A stretch of 64,000 nucleotides of DNA from Methylibium sp965279545 (GCF_965279545.1 NZ_OZ257250.1:744001-808000); one strand, 5' to 3'; positions 52,753 to 62,131 are shown, numbered from the stretch's first letter. The notes: a model not told the origin generated them from the letters alone. Translations and numbers: made by a program.

Positions 52753-53799
52753 ATGTTGATCCTGGCGTTCGAGTCTTCCTGCGACGAGACGGGTGTGGCG
52801 CTCGTGGAGACCAGAGGTGATGCGACGCCGCGGCTGCTCGCCCATGCCCTGCACAGCCAGGTGGCCATGCACGAGGCTTACGGCGGCGTGGTGCCGGAGC
52901 TCGCTTCACGCGACCACATCCGTCGCGTTCTGCCTCTGACGCGACAGGTGCTGGCCGAAGCGCACAGGCTGTTGCCCGATATCGACGTTGTCGCTTACAC
53001 GCGTGGCCCGGGTCTCGCCGGGGCCCTGCTGGTCGGCAGCGCCGTGGCCTGCGCGCTGGCGGCTGCCCTCGACAGGCCCGTGCTGGGTGTTCACCATCTC
53101 GAAGGGCATCTGCTGTCACCTTTCCTGTCGGCCGATCCGCCGCAGTTCCCGTTCGTGGCCTTGCTGGTGTCCGGCGGGCACACCCAGCTGATGCGGGTCA
53201 ACGGCGTCGGTGATTACGAACTGCTCGGTGAAACGATCGACGACGCGGCCGGCGAAGCCTTCGACAAATCGGCCAAGCTGCTCGGTCTGGGCTACCCCGG
53301 CGGGCCGGCACTGGCGCGGCTGGCCGAATTTGGCGACCCGGCGGCCTATGCGCTGCCGCGGCCTCTGCTGCACCGGGACACGCTGGACTTTTCCTTCGCC
53401 GGCCTGAAGACCGCCGTGCGCACCCAGGTCATGAAGCTGGGCGACGGCCCCTGCGAGCAGCCGCGCGCCGACCTGGCGGCATCGACCCAGGCGGCGATCG
53501 TGGAGGTGCTGGTGAAGAAGTCGCTTGCCGCGCTGGAGGCGACGGGGCTCGATCGCCTGGTGGTTGCCGGTGGTGTGGGCGCCAACCGCCGCCTGCGCGA
53601 GCAGCTCGACGTGGCCTGCGCGAGACGTGGCGTGCGGGTGCACTATCCCGAGCTGCAGCTGTGCACTGACAACGGCGCCATGATCGCGCTGGCCGCCGCG
53701 ATGCGGCTGCAGGCCGGCCGCGCGACGGCGCGGCGCGACCATGCCTTCGATGTGCAGCCGCGCTGGCCGCTCGCGGCGCTGGACGTCGCGGCGGCCTGA
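52753..53799 (+). CDS. tsaD: tRNA N6-threonylcarbamoyladenosine transferase TsaD
   Basis: Transfers threonylcarbamoyl to A37 of ANN-decoding tRNAs, with TsaB and TsaE. The 348 residues include the ASKHA-fold signatures ESSCDETG at the N-terminus, the metal ligands H115 and H119 (HHLEGH), VSGGHTQL, and LVVAGGVGANRRLRE; the C-terminal LCTDNGAMIALAAAMR holds the third metal ligand Asp. Start at ATG 52753. Essential in most bacteria. Confidence 0.97.
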   Translation: MLILAFESSCDETGVALVETRGDATPRLLAHALHSQVAMHEAYGGVVPELASRDHIRRVLPLTRQVLAEAHRLLPDIDVVAYTRGPGLAGALLVGSAVACALAAALDRPVLGVHHLEGHLLSPFLSADPPQFPFVALLVSGGHTQLMRVNGVGDYELLGETIDDAAGEAFDKSAKLLGLGYPGGPALARLAEFGDPAAYALPRPLLHRDTLDFSFAGLKTAVRTQVMKLGDGPCEQPRADLAASTQAAIVEVLVKKSLAALEATGLDRLVVAGGVGANRRLREQLDVACARRGVRVHYPELQLCTDNGAMIALAAAMRLQAGRATARRDHAFDVQPRWPLAALDVAAA

Positions 53800-53813
53800 G
53801 CGCGCTTCAGCCA

Positions 53814-53832
53814 GCGCCGGGCCGCCCCAAGC
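53814..53832. repeat. Partial copy of repeat element A
   Basis: GCGCCGGGCCGCCCCAAGC, identical over 19 bp to 13237-13255 inside hrpA. Here it sits in the intergenic space after tsaD. A short CTGCGG-TATG-CCGCAG hairpin follows at 53856-53871. Confidence 0.7.
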
Positions 53833-53884
53833 GGGCTGGGTCGCCGCGCGGGTGACTGCGGTATGCCGCAGCCGGCCGCTTCAC

Positions 53885-54340
53885 TCAGCCGATCGTGAGC
53901 TGGGTGGCGGGCCTGACTTTCTTGGTGAGCGTCAGGCTCAGCACGCCGTTCTCGAGCCTGGCCTGAGAGGCCGACTCGTCGACCTCGACCGGCAGCGTGA
54001 AACTGCGCGCGTAGGCCGTGGCACTGCGCTCGCGCACCAGCAGGCGTTCGCCTTCGATGGTCTGGACCGTGCTGCGCGCTGCGGCCTCGATGCTGACGCG
54101 CTTGCCGTCGATCGTGACCTTGACGTCTTCCTTCGCGACACCGGGCAGGTCGAGCTGCACGCTGTAGCTTTGGTCGGTTTCGCGCAGGTCCAGCGCGGGC
54201 TGGCGGGTGGCGGTCTTGGTGGTGGTGAACACGCGCTCCACGGTGTCGTCGAACAGGCGGTCGAAGGCGCGGCTCAGGTCGCGGGCCTGGCCGTTGTATG
54301 CATGGCGGTGGGCGGTGCGGGTGATGGGCATGACGAACAT
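53885..54340 (-). CDS. Small heat-shock protein, Hsp20 family
   Basis: A 151-residue ATP-independent chaperone. The alpha-crystallin domain spans about 45-138 (LDLRETDQSYSVQLDLPGVAKEDVKVTIDG, RSFTLPVEVDESASQARLENGVLSLTL), and the short tail TQLTIG may carry the I-X-I-like anchor. GGAG precedes the ATG at 54340. No ROSE-type thermometer is obvious in the short leader. Convergent with tsaD. Confidence 0.93.
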   Translation of the reverse strand: MFVMPITRTAHRHAYNGQARDLSRAFDRLFDDTVERVFTTTKTATRQPALDLRETDQSYSVQLDLPGVAKEDVKVTIDGKRVSIEAAARSTVQTIEGERLLVRERSATAYARSFTLPVEVDESASQARLENGVLSLTLTKKVRPATQLTIG

Positions 54341-54350
54341 GGGGTACTCC

Positions 54351-54383
54351 TACAATCGAGGTGGAGGCAGCTTTCGGCTGCCC
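54351..54383 (+). promoter_or_regulatory. Promoter and first hairpin of a short leader or small RNA
   Basis: A TACAAT -10 box (54351-54356) with ATGACG (54330-54335) as a weak -35 puts the transcription start near 54362. The first hairpin is GGCAGC-TTTCG-GCTGCC (54366-54382). A terminator follows at once, so the transcript would be about 50 nt unless read-through occurs. Confidence 0.42.
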
Positions 54384-54416
54384 ATGCCGCCGAGTTGAGT
54401 GCGGCATTTTTGTTTT
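54384..54416 (+). terminator. Intrinsic terminator upstream of the aminotransferase gene
   Basis: Stem ATGCCGC (54384-54390) with GCGGCAT (54401-54407), 10-nt loop, then TTTTGTTTT. It is on the plus strand, 79 bp before the aminotransferase start and 580 bp after the last plus-strand gene (tsaD), with the hsp20 gene on the other strand between them. Confidence 0.7.
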
Positions 54417-54494
54417 CAAGGCCGTTGTATTCCGGGGCGTCGCCCGCAGCGCGGCCTCGCGTTCGGTGTGCGGCACCTACGGAGAACCAACGAG

Positions 54495-55667
54495 ATGCGC
54501 GACGTGATCCGGCAATTGCCTGGCTCCAAGATCCGCGAGGTGGCCAATGCCGGACTGGGCCGCAGTGATGTGCTGGCCTTCTGGTTCGGCGAGGGCGACG
54601 AGGCCACGCCCGACTTCATTCGCGAGGCGGCCGTCGCCTCGCTCGCGCGCGGCGAGACCTTCTACTCGCACAACCTCGGCCTGCCGGAACTGCGCGAGGC
54701 GCTCGCCGCTTACGTCGGCGCGCTGCACAGGCCGGTCGGGTTCGACCGGATCGCCGTCACGTCGTCGGGCGTGAACGCGCTGATGATCGCGATGCAGGCG
54801 CTCACCGGCGCGGGGGACGAGGTGGTCGCCGTTGTCCCGGTCTGGCCGAATCTGACGGCGCAGCCGGCCATCCTGGGGGCCGAGGTGAAGCGCGTGTCGC
54901 TGCGGCCGCAGGCTGGTGTCTGGCGGCTGGACCTGGACGAACTGCTCGCGGCGGTCACGCCGCGCACCCGCGTGTTGTTGATCAATGCGCCGAACAACCC
55001 GACCGGTTGGACGCTGGATCGCGGCGAGCAGGCCGCGATCCTTGCGCACTGCCGGTGCACAGGCACCTGGATCGTTGCCGACGAGGTCTACGAGCGGCTC
55101 TATTTCGGAGCTGCAGACCGTGGCGACATGCCGGGCCGATCGTGTGCGCCGTCTTTCCTCGATCTTGCCAAGCCCGACGACCGCGTGCTCGTCGCTCACA
55201 GTTTTTCGAAGAGCTTCCTGATGACCGGCTGGCGGCTCGGCTGGCTGGTGCTGCCGGCTGCGCTGCTCGACGCGGTGGGCAAGCTGATCGAGTTCAACAC
55301 CTCCTGTGCGCCGGTGTTCGTGCAGCGCGCCGGGCTGGCGGCCGTGCGGGGTGCGGACACCCTGGTGCCAGGCCTGGTGGAGCACTTGCGCCGCTGCCGC
55401 GACACCTTGCTGCCGGCGCTGCAGGCGCTGCACGGGGTCGAAGTGGCACTGCCCGCCGCTGGCATGTACGCCTTTTTCCGCGTTGCCGGCGAGGCCGATT
55501 CGCTGGCATTCGCCAAACGGCTGGTGACGCAGGCAGGCTTGGGTCTGGCGCCGGGTGTCGCTTTCGGGCCGGAGGCCGAAGGCTGGCTGCGGTGGTGCTA
55601 CGCCTCGCGCGACCCGGTCCGGCTCACGCAGGGGGTGGAACGACTGCGTGATGCTCTGCGGCTATAA
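54495..55667 (+). CDS. PLP-dependent aminotransferase, class I/II (AspB-like)
   Basis: A 390-residue fold-type I aminotransferase. The PLP lysine lies in SFSKSFLMTGWRLGW; NAPNNPTGWTL and the VADEVYERL aspartate also mark the family. The substrate is probably an aspartate, alanine or aromatic pair but cannot be fixed. I start it at ATG 54495 with GGAG 11 bases upstream; the longer frame from 54399 begins inside the terminator. Expression probably depends on read-through of that terminator or on a promoter after it. Confidence 0.9.
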   Translation: MRDVIRQLPGSKIREVANAGLGRSDVLAFWFGEGDEATPDFIREAAVASLARGETFYSHNLGLPELREALAAYVGALHRPVGFDRIAVTSSGVNALMIAMQALTGAGDEVVAVVPVWPNLTAQPAILGAEVKRVSLRPQAGVWRLDLDELLAAVTPRTRVLLINAPNNPTGWTLDRGEQAAILAHCRCTGTWIVADEVYERLYFGAADRGDMPGRSCAPSFLDLAKPDDRVLVAHSFSKSFLMTGWRLGWLVLPAALLDAVGKLIEFNTSCAPVFVQRAGLAAVRGADTLVPGLVEHLRRCRDTLLPALQALHGVEVALPAAGMYAFFRVAGEADSLAFAKRLVTQAGLGLAPGVAFGPEAEGWLRWCYASRDPVRLTQGVERLRDALRL

Positions 55668-55668
55668 T
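55663..55668 (+). promoter_or_regulatory. rpsO -10 box
   Basis: A perfect TATAAT overlapping the stop of the aminotransferase gene, 142 bp before rpsO; no good -35 was found. Confidence 0.55.
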
Positions 55669-55809
55669 CGCCGGGCTTTGCGGTTCTTTCACCCGTAAAG
55701 CAACAGCACGGCATGGGTCGGTTTCACCCGTGACCGCAAGTGGAAACTCGAAACCGCGGCACGCCGTTCCTGCGAGCGCCAGCGGTTTCATCGCAATCAG
55801 GAAACAAGC

Positions 55810-56079
55810 ATGGCAGTCGCCGACCTCAATTTCTCCGAAATCGTCAAGTCCAACGCGCGTAGCCCCGCCGACACCGGCTCGCCCGAGGTGCAAGTGGCCC
55901 TCCTCACTGCGCGCATCAACGACCTGACCCCGCACTTCAAGACCCACGCCAAGGACCACCACGGCCGCCGCGGGCTGCTGAAGATGGTGAGCCGCCGGCG
56001 CAAGCTGCTCGACTACCTCAAGGGCAAGGACGCTGACCGCTACACCGCGCTGATCCAGAAGCTGGGCCTGCGCAAGTAA
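55810..56079 (+). CDS. rpsO: 30S ribosomal protein S15
   Basis: Binds 16S rRNA early in 30S assembly, and in E. coli also represses its own mRNA. The 89 residues match the family exactly; the signature is DTGSPEVQVALLTARINDLTPHFKTHAKDHH, followed by RRRKLLDYLKGKD. It starts at MAVADLNFSEIVKSN. Its 142-bp leader could hold the S15 autoregulatory fold, but I cannot see a convincing pseudoknot. pnp follows, the conserved rpsO-pnp order. Confidence 0.97.
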   Translation: MAVADLNFSEIVKSNARSPADTGSPEVQVALLTARINDLTPHFKTHAKDHHGRRGLLKMVSRRRKLLDYLKGKDADRYTALIQKLGLRK

Positions 56080-56093
56080 GCCGTATCGCATGA

Positions 56094-56137
56094 CGAAGAG
56101 CCTGTCTGGAACCACCAGCGCAGGCTCTTCGCGTTTT
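56094..56137 (+). terminator. rpsO-pnp intergenic hairpin, probable (partial) terminator
   Basis: An 11-bp perfect stem CGAAGAGCCTG (56094-56104) with CAGGCTCTTCG (56121-56131), followed by CGTTTTGG. In E. coli the equivalent hairpin partly ends rpsO transcripts and protects their 3' end. Confidence 0.6.
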
Positions 56138-56167
56138 GGAGCCGAGCACGAGAGAGCGTCGATGTGT

Positions 56168-56205
56168 CATTCCAACGCGGCTGAGGCCGCAGGCGCGCTG
56201 GAATG
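56168..56205 (+). other. Long imperfect hairpin in the pnp leader
   Basis: CATTCCAACGCG (56168-56179) pairs with CGCGCTGGAATG (56194-56205) with one mismatch. It lies 98 bp before pnp. A double-stranded leader here is where RNase III cuts to start PNPase autoregulation in E. coli. Confidence 0.5.
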
Positions 56206-56302
56206 GCATCTCGCTCGAGTGCCGGGCTTCGGGTGACGGGCGCCACCGATCGCGCCGCGTGTTCTCTCGAAGAATTTCGAGAACCAAAACCTGGAGACAA
56301 GC

Positions 56303-58570
56303 ATGAGCCTGTTCAACAAGATCACCAAGACCTTCCAATGGGGCCAGCACACCGTCACGCTGGAAACCGGCGAGATCGCCCGCCAGTCGGGCGGTGCGGT
56401 CGTCGTCGACATGGACGGCACCGTGGTGCTGGCCACGGTCGTCGCGGCCAAGAACCCGAAGCCGGGCCAGGACTTCTTTCCGCTGACCGTCGACTACATC
56501 GAGAAGACCTATGCCGCCGGCAAGATTCCCGGCAGCTTCTTCAAGCGTGAAGGCCGCCCGAGCGAGCTGGAGACGCTGACCTCGCGCCTGATCGACCGGC
56601 CGCTGCGCCCGCTGTTCCCGGAAGGCTTCTACAACGAGGTGCAGGTCGTCGTGCACGTGCTGTCGCTGAATCCGGAGGCGTCGGCCGACATCGCCGCGCT
56701 GATCGGCTCCAGCGCCGCGCTGGCGATCAGCGGCATCCCGTTCAACGGCCCGATCGGCGCCGCGCGCGTGGGCTACATCAACGGCGAGTACGTGCTCAAC
56801 CCGGGCCCGACACAACTGGCCGAGTCCAAGCTCGACCTGATCGTCGCCGGCACCGAGGCGGCCGTGCTGATGGTGGAGTCCGAGGCGGACCAACTGCCCG
56901 AAGACATCATGCTTGGTGGCGTGGTGTTCGGCCACGAGCAGGGCAACATCGCCGTGCGCGTGATCAACGAACTGGTGCGCGAGGCCGGCAAGCCCGAGTG
57001 GCAATGGACCCCGCCCGCCAAGGACGAGGACTTCATCGCCAAGGTCAACGGCCTGGGCGAAGCCAAGCTGCGCGCGGCCTACCAGATCCGCTCCAAGCAA
57101 GACCGCACGCAGGCCACCCGCGCCGCCTACGCCGAGGTGCTGGCCGCACTGGCGGCCGATGGCGCCGCGGTCGACAAGGTCAAGGTCGAGAACCTGCTGT
57201 TCGACATCGAGGCCAAGATCGTGCGCAGCCAGATCCTGGCCGGCGAGCCGCGCATCGACGGTCGCGACACCCGCACCGTGCGCCCGATCGAGATCCGCTC
57301 GAGCGTGCTGCCGCGCACCCACGGCTCGGCGCTGTTCACGCGCGGCGAGACGCAGGCGCTGGTCATCACCACGCTCGGCACCGAACGCGACACGCAGCGC
57401 ATCGACGCGCTGGCCGGCGAGTTCGAGGACCGCTTCATGTTCCACTACAACATGCCTCCGTTCGCTACCGGCGAGACGGGCCGCGTGGGCTCGCCCAAGC
57501 GCCGCGAGATCGGCCACGGCCGCCTCGCCAAGCGCGCACTGATCCCGGTGCTGCCGAAGAAGGACGAGTTCGCCTACGCGATCCGCGTCGTCTCGGAGAT
57601 CACCGAATCGAACGGCTCCTCGTCGATGGCCTCGGTCTGCGGCGGCTGCCTGGCGATGATGGACGCCGGCGTGCCGCTGAAGGCGCACGTGGCCGGCATC
57701 GCGATGGGCCTGATCAAGGACGGCAACCGCTTCGCGGTGCTGACCGACATCCTCGGCGACGAGGACCACCTCGGCGACATGGACTTCAAGGTGGCCGGCA
57801 CGACCGCCGGCGTGACGGCGCTGCAGATGGACATCAAGATCCAGGGCATCACCAAGGAGATCATGCAGGTGGCGCTGGCGCAGGCCAAGGAAGCGCGCCT
57901 GCACATCCTCGGCAAGATGGTCGAGGCGCTCGGCGGCGCGAAGGAAGAGCTGTCGGTGTTCGCGCCGCGCCTCTACGTGATGAAGATCAACCCCGAGAAG
58001 ATCCGCGACGTGATCGGCAAGGGCGGCGCCACGATCCGTGCGCTGACCGAGGAGACCGGCACGCAGATCAACATCGAGGAAGACGGCACCATCACCATCG
58101 CCTCGACCGACGGCGACAAGGCCCAGGCGGCCATGAAGCGCATCGAGGAGATCACGGCCGAAGCCGAGATCGGCAAGGTCTACGAAGGCCCGATCACGAA
58201 GATCCTGGACTTCGGCGCGCTGGTCAACATCCTGCCCGGCAAGGACGGCCTGCTGCACATCAGCCAGATCGCTCACGAGCGGGTCGAGAACGTGACCGAC
58301 TTCCTCAGCGAAGGTCAGGTTGTCAAGGTCAAGGTGCTCGAGACCGACGAGAAGGGCCGCATCAAGCTGTCGATGAAGGCGCTGCTCGAGCGGCCTGAAG
58401 GCATGCCGGAAGAGCGCCCGCGCCGCGAGTACAGCGACCGGCCGCGCCGCGAACACGGCGACCGTGGTGACCGCGGTGATCGACCGCCGCGCCGCGAGCG
58501 CAGCGACCGTCCGGAGTCCGGCGACGCACCGGCGCCCGTTGCATCCGACGAGCCGTCGAAGGCCGAGTAA
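56303..58570 (+). CDS. pnp: Polyribonucleotide nucleotidyltransferase (PNPase)
   Basis: 3'-5' phosphorolytic exoribonuclease of the RNA degradosome. The 755 residues show RNase PH domain 1 (about 10-140), the helical domain, RNase PH domain 2 (about 320-460, with FMFHYNMPPFATGE and SNGSSSMASVCGG), KH (about 553-612, with RDVIGKGGATIRALTEETG) and S1 (about 620-690). A charged tail rich in Arg, Asp and Glu (RPRREYSDRPRREHGDRGD, about 700-755) is longer than in E. coli (711 residues). Confidence 0.97.
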   Translation: MSLFNKITKTFQWGQHTVTLETGEIARQSGGAVVVDMDGTVVLATVVAAKNPKPGQDFFPLTVDYIEKTYAAGKIPGSFFKREGRPSELETLTSRLIDRPLRPLFPEGFYNEVQVVVHVLSLNPEASADIAALIGSSAALAISGIPFNGPIGAARVGYINGEYVLNPGPTQLAESKLDLIVAGTEAAVLMVESEADQLPEDIMLGGVVFGHEQGNIAVRVINELVREAGKPEWQWTPPAKDEDFIAKVNGLGEAKLRAAYQIRSKQDRTQATRAAYAEVLAALAADGAAVDKVKVENLLFDIEAKIVRSQILAGEPRIDGRDTRTVRPIEIRSSVLPRTHGSALFTRGETQALVITTLGTERDTQRIDALAGEFEDRFMFHYNMPPFATGETGRVGSPKRREIGHGRLAKRALIPVLPKKDEFAYAIRVVSEITESNGSSSMASVCGGCLAMMDAGVPLKAHVAGIAMGLIKDGNRFAVLTDILGDEDHLGDMDFKVAGTTAGVTALQMDIKIQGITKEIMQVALAQAKEARLHILGKMVEALGGAKEELSVFAPRLYVMKINPEKIRDVIGKGGATIRALTEETGTQINIEEDGTITIASTDGDKAQAAMKRIEEITAEAEIGKVYEGPITKILDFGALVNILPGKDGLLHISQIAHERVENVTDFLSEGQVVKVKVLETDEKGRIKLSMKALLERPEGMPEERPRREYSDRPRREHGDRGDRGDRPPRRERSDRPESGDAPAPVASDEPSKAE

Positions 58571-58620
58571 GGCGGTGCTGCCGCGAAGCGACTGTGACGC
58601 GGCCTCCTGTCTTCCTGCTC

Positions 58621-59607
58621 ATGCAAGCGGTCGAAATCTCCCATCCCGGCGGACCCGAGGTGCTGCGTCTTGTCGAGCGGCCCGAGCCCGTGCCGGGGCC
58701 GGGTGAACTGCTCATCGAGGTTGCGGCATCGGGCGTCAACCGGCCCGACGTGCTGCAACGCGCGGGCGCCTACCCGCCGCCGCCCGGCGCGTCGGACCTT
58801 CCGGGTCTGGAGGTGGCGGGCCGCATCGTCGGCGGCGACGCGGCGGCGCTGTCGGCAGCCGGGTTTCGGCTCGGCGACCGCGTCTGCGCGCTCACCCATG
58901 GCGGCGGCTATGCGCAGCGCTGCGTGGCACCGATCGGCCAGTGCCTGCCGGTGCCGGCGGGCTGGAGCGACATCGAGGCGGCCAGCCTGCCGGAGACCCT
59001 GTTCACGGTCTGGATCAATGTCTTCGAGCGCGCCCGGCTGCAGCCCGGCGAAACGCTGCTGGTGCAAGGCGGCGCGAGCGGCATCGGCGTGACGGCGATC
59101 CAGCTTGCGAAGGCCTGGGGCTGCAACGTGATCGTGACGGTGGGTGACGACGCGAAGGCGCACGCCTGCCGTGCGCTCGGTGCCGACCATGCGATCAACT
59201 ACAAGACACAGGACTTCGTCGTCGAGGTCAAGCGCGTGACCGGCGGCCGCGGCGTCGACGTGATTCTCGACATGGTGGCAGGCAGCTACCTGGCGCGTGA
59301 ACTCCAGTGCTTGGCCGACGATGGTCGCTTGTCGATCATCGCGGTGCAGGGCGGCACGAAGGGCGAACTCGATGCGGGTGCGGTCCTGCGCCGCCGCCTC
59401 ACGGTCACCGGCTCGACCTTGCGTCCGCGCACGACCGAATACAAGACCGGCATCGCCGCCGCGCTGCGCGCCAAGGTCTGGCCGCTGCTCGAGGCCGGGC
59501 GATTCAAGCCCATGATCCACAAGATTTTTCCCGCTGCACAGGCCGCGCAGGCCCACGCGCTGATGGAGTCCGGCCAGCACGTCGGCAAGCTCGTGCTGAG
59601 TTGGTGA
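58621..59607 (+). CDS. NAD(P)H quinone oxidoreductase, PIG3/zeta-crystallin type
   Basis: A 328-residue medium-chain dehydrogenase without the catalytic zinc. The nucleotide-binding loop is GGASGIGVTAIQLAKAWG, and the N-terminal VNRPDVLQRAGAYPPPPG is a hallmark of the PIG3 group. It reduces quinones or enoyl-type compounds with NAD(P)H. ATG 58621 gives a normal family N-terminus; a GTG at 58594 would add nine residues. Conserved neighbour of pnp and tpiA in Burkholderiales. Confidence 0.9.
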   Translation: MQAVEISHPGGPEVLRLVERPEPVPGPGELLIEVAASGVNRPDVLQRAGAYPPPPGASDLPGLEVAGRIVGGDAAALSAAGFRLGDRVCALTHGGGYAQRCVAPIGQCLPVPAGWSDIEAASLPETLFTVWINVFERARLQPGETLLVQGGASGIGVTAIQLAKAWGCNVIVTVGDDAKAHACRALGADHAINYKTQDFVVEVKRVTGGRGVDVILDMVAGSYLARELQCLADDGRLSIIAVQGGTKGELDAGAVLRRRLTVTGSTLRPRTTEYKTGIAAALRAKVWPLLEAGRFKPMIHKIFPAAQAAQAHALMESGQHVGKLVLSW

Positions 59608-59620
59608 CAAGGAGAACCGA

Positions 59621-60376
59621 ATGAGCGAGACCCGCCGCAAACTGGTGGTCGGCAACTGGAAGATGCACGGCACGCATGCCGCGAACGAGGCTTTGCTCGA
59701 GGGCCTGAAGTCCGCCGGCCCGCTGCCTTGCGACGTCGCCGTGTGCGCACCGTTTCCCTACCTCGCCCAGGCCGCCGAGCGCCTGGCCCGCAGCGCCATC
59801 GCCTGGGGCGCGCAGGACTGTTCGGTGCACGAGCAGGGTGCCTACACCGGCGAGGTGTCGGCGGCGATGCTGGCCGATTTCGGTTGCCGCTACGTGATCG
59901 TCGGGCATTCGGAGCGGCGCGCCTTGCACGGCGAAAGCGACCAGCTGGTGGCCGACAAGGCGCAGGCGGCGCTTGCAAAGGGCATCACGCCGATCGTCTG
60001 CGTCGGCGAGACGCTGGCGCAGCGCGATGCGGGCGAGACCGAGGACGTCGTCAAGCGTCAGCTCTCGGCCGTGATCCATACGCTCGGGCACTGTGCTGGC
60101 GAGATGGTGGTGGCCTACGAGCCGGTGTGGGCGATCGGGACCGGGCGCACCGCGAGCCCCGAACAGGCGCAGGCGGTGCACGCCTTGCTGCGGGCGCAGC
60201 TTGCTGCAGCGACGCCGCGTGCCGCGCAGATGAAGCTGCTCTATGGCGGCAGCGTCAAGTCCGACAACGCCACCACGCTGTTTGCGCAAGCCGATATCGA
60301 TGGTGGATTGATCGGTGGCGCGTCGCTGAAGGCAGCGGATTTCCTTGCGATCTGCCGCGCTGCCGGCGTGCGCTGA
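59621..60376 (+). CDS. tpiA: Triosephosphate isomerase
   Basis: Interconverts dihydroxyacetone phosphate and glyceraldehyde 3-phosphate. The 251 residues carry VVGNWKMHG (catalytic Lys), YVIVGHSERR (His) and VVAYEPVWAIGTGRTAS (Glu), plus the phosphate loop LLYGGSVKSDN. It follows the quinone oxidoreductase by 13 bp with AAGGAG before the start, so the two are probably one transcript. Confidence 0.98.
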   Translation: MSETRRKLVVGNWKMHGTHAANEALLEGLKSAGPLPCDVAVCAPFPYLAQAAERLARSAIAWGAQDCSVHEQGAYTGEVSAAMLADFGCRYVIVGHSERRALHGESDQLVADKAQAALAKGITPIVCVGETLAQRDAGETEDVVKRQLSAVIHTLGHCAGEMVVAYEPVWAIGTGRTASPEQAQAVHALLRAQLAAATPRAAQMKLLYGGSVKSDNATTLFAQADIDGGLIGGASLKAADFLAICRAAGVR

Positions 60377-60409
60377 GCACAGAAAATTTCGAATTCTGGA
60401 GTCGATGAA

Positions 60410-60817
60410 ATGCAGATGTTGTTGACAGTGATCGTGGTGGTGCAGATGCTTGCCGCGCTGGCGATGATCGGACTGGTGCTGATCCAGCATGGCAAGGGGG
60501 CCGACATGGGGGCCTCGTTCGGCAGCGGAGCGTCGGGCAGCCTGTTCGGTGCGACCGGCAGCGCGAACTTTCTGTCGCGCTCGACGGGCGTGTGCGCAGC
60601 GATCTTCTTCGCCTGCACGCTGGCGCTGGCCTACTTCGGCAACTTGCGCACCAGCGTGGGCGGTGCCTCCATCCTCGAGCGTGCGGCGCCAGCGAATTCG
60701 GCTGCAACCCCGACGTCTGCGCAGCAGATCCCCGGTGCTACATCCACTGCGGTGCCGGTGGCGTCGCAGGCGCCCGCAGCGGCCGCGTCGGGCGCCGCGC
60801 AGATACCTACCAAGTGA
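60410..60817 (+). CDS. secG: Protein translocase subunit SecG
   Basis: A small inner-membrane subunit of the SecYEG channel. The 135 residues hold two membrane helices (about 3-22 and 55-73) around the conserved loop LIQHGKGADMGASFGSGASGSLFG. A C-terminal Ala/Pro/Thr-rich extension (about 85-135) is common in betaproteobacteria and absent from E. coli SecG (110 residues). It follows tpiA and precedes tRNA-Leu and the nuo operon. Confidence 0.95.
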   Translation: MQMLLTVIVVVQMLAALAMIGLVLIQHGKGADMGASFGSGASGSLFGATGSANFLSRSTGVCAAIFFACTLALAYFGNLRTSVGGASILERAAPANSAATPTSAQQIPGATSTAVPVASQAPAAAASGAAQIPTK

Positions 60818-60995
60818 CGGGAACGGTGGGCGGCGGAGACTGCGTCGCGCAGCGCGCGACGCCGCTGTTGTCAGGCTGCCAAACGCACAAAGTCGGGCCT
60901 GTTTGACGATAGAATAACTGGCTGTCCGGCGAGCAATTCCTCAGGCGAGTCGGGCAGCAAAGCCGCCGTGCATGCAGATGCGCAATGACAGCGGG

Positions 60996-61080
60996 CCGTC
61001 GTGGTGAAATTGGTAGACACGCTATCTTGAGGGGGTAGTGGCGAAAGCTGTGCGAGTTCGAGTCTCGCCGACGGCACCAA
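60996..61080 (+). tRNA. tRNA-Leu (anticodon GAG)
   Basis: An 85-nt class II tRNA with a long variable arm. The acceptor GCCGTCG pairs with CGACGGC, the anticodon loop is TTGAGGG (anticodon GAG, reading CUC/CUU), the T-arm is GAGTTCGAGTCTC and CCA is encoded. It lies between secG and nuoA, a conserved position in Burkholderiales. Confidence 0.97.
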
Positions 61081-61270
61081 GAGTTGTGAATGTTCGTTTC
61101 GGGCTGGAGCAGCATCCGGCAACAGCCCAAAGCGCCCTGACAGCAATGCACAGGGGACCGGGCGCGCTGAGCGTGTGGACGGGTCTGGAAGCAGGCCGTG
61201 TCACCGCAGCGCGCTTTGTTTTGCCGGGTGAGCGCAGCCAACCGATTTACGCACCGAGCCACGCACCACG

Positions 61271-61630
61271 ATGAACCTCGAGTCCTACCTGCCGGTGATC
61301 CTGTTCATCCTCGTGGGCGCTGCGGTCGGCATCGCGCCGCAGCTGATCGGCTTCGTCTTCGGGCCGCACCGGCCCGATGCGGACAAGAACTCGCCCTACG
61401 AGTGCGGCTTCGAGGCCTTCGAGGACGCTCGCATGAAGTTCGATGTGCGCTACTACCTCGTGGCCATCCTGTTCATCCTGTTCGACCTCGAGATCGCCTT
61501 CCTCTTCCCGTGGGGTGTGGCGTTGAAGGAAATCGGCGCGGCGGGCTTCTGGGCCATGATGGTCTTCCTCGGCATCCTCGTCGTTGGTTTTGCCTACGAG
61601 TGGAAAAAAGGCGCTTTGGATTGGGAATGA
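61271..61630 (+). CDS. nuoA: NADH-quinone oxidoreductase subunit A
   Basis: A 119-residue membrane subunit of complex I with three helices. The conserved loop is KNSPYECGFEAFEDARMKFDVRYYLVAILFILFDLEIAFLFPW, split here across residues 40-80, containing the family Cys-Gly-Phe and the acidic Asp/Glu pairs near the quinone channel. It heads the nuoABCD genes, which lie 15-26 bp apart and are one operon. Confidence 0.97.
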   Translation: MNLESYLPVILFILVGAAVGIAPQLIGFVFGPHRPDADKNSPYECGFEAFEDARMKFDVRYYLVAILFILFDLEIAFLFPWGVALKEIGAAGFWAMMVFLGILVVGFAYEWKKGALDWE

Positions 61631-61654
61631 CCACAATGACCAGGAGCTGCTGAG

Positions 61655-62131
<477 letters not shown>

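Noticed and set aside
56018..58456. An 812-codon minus-strand frame opposite pnp
   Set aside because: Mirror of a highly conserved gene; no motif or start signal.
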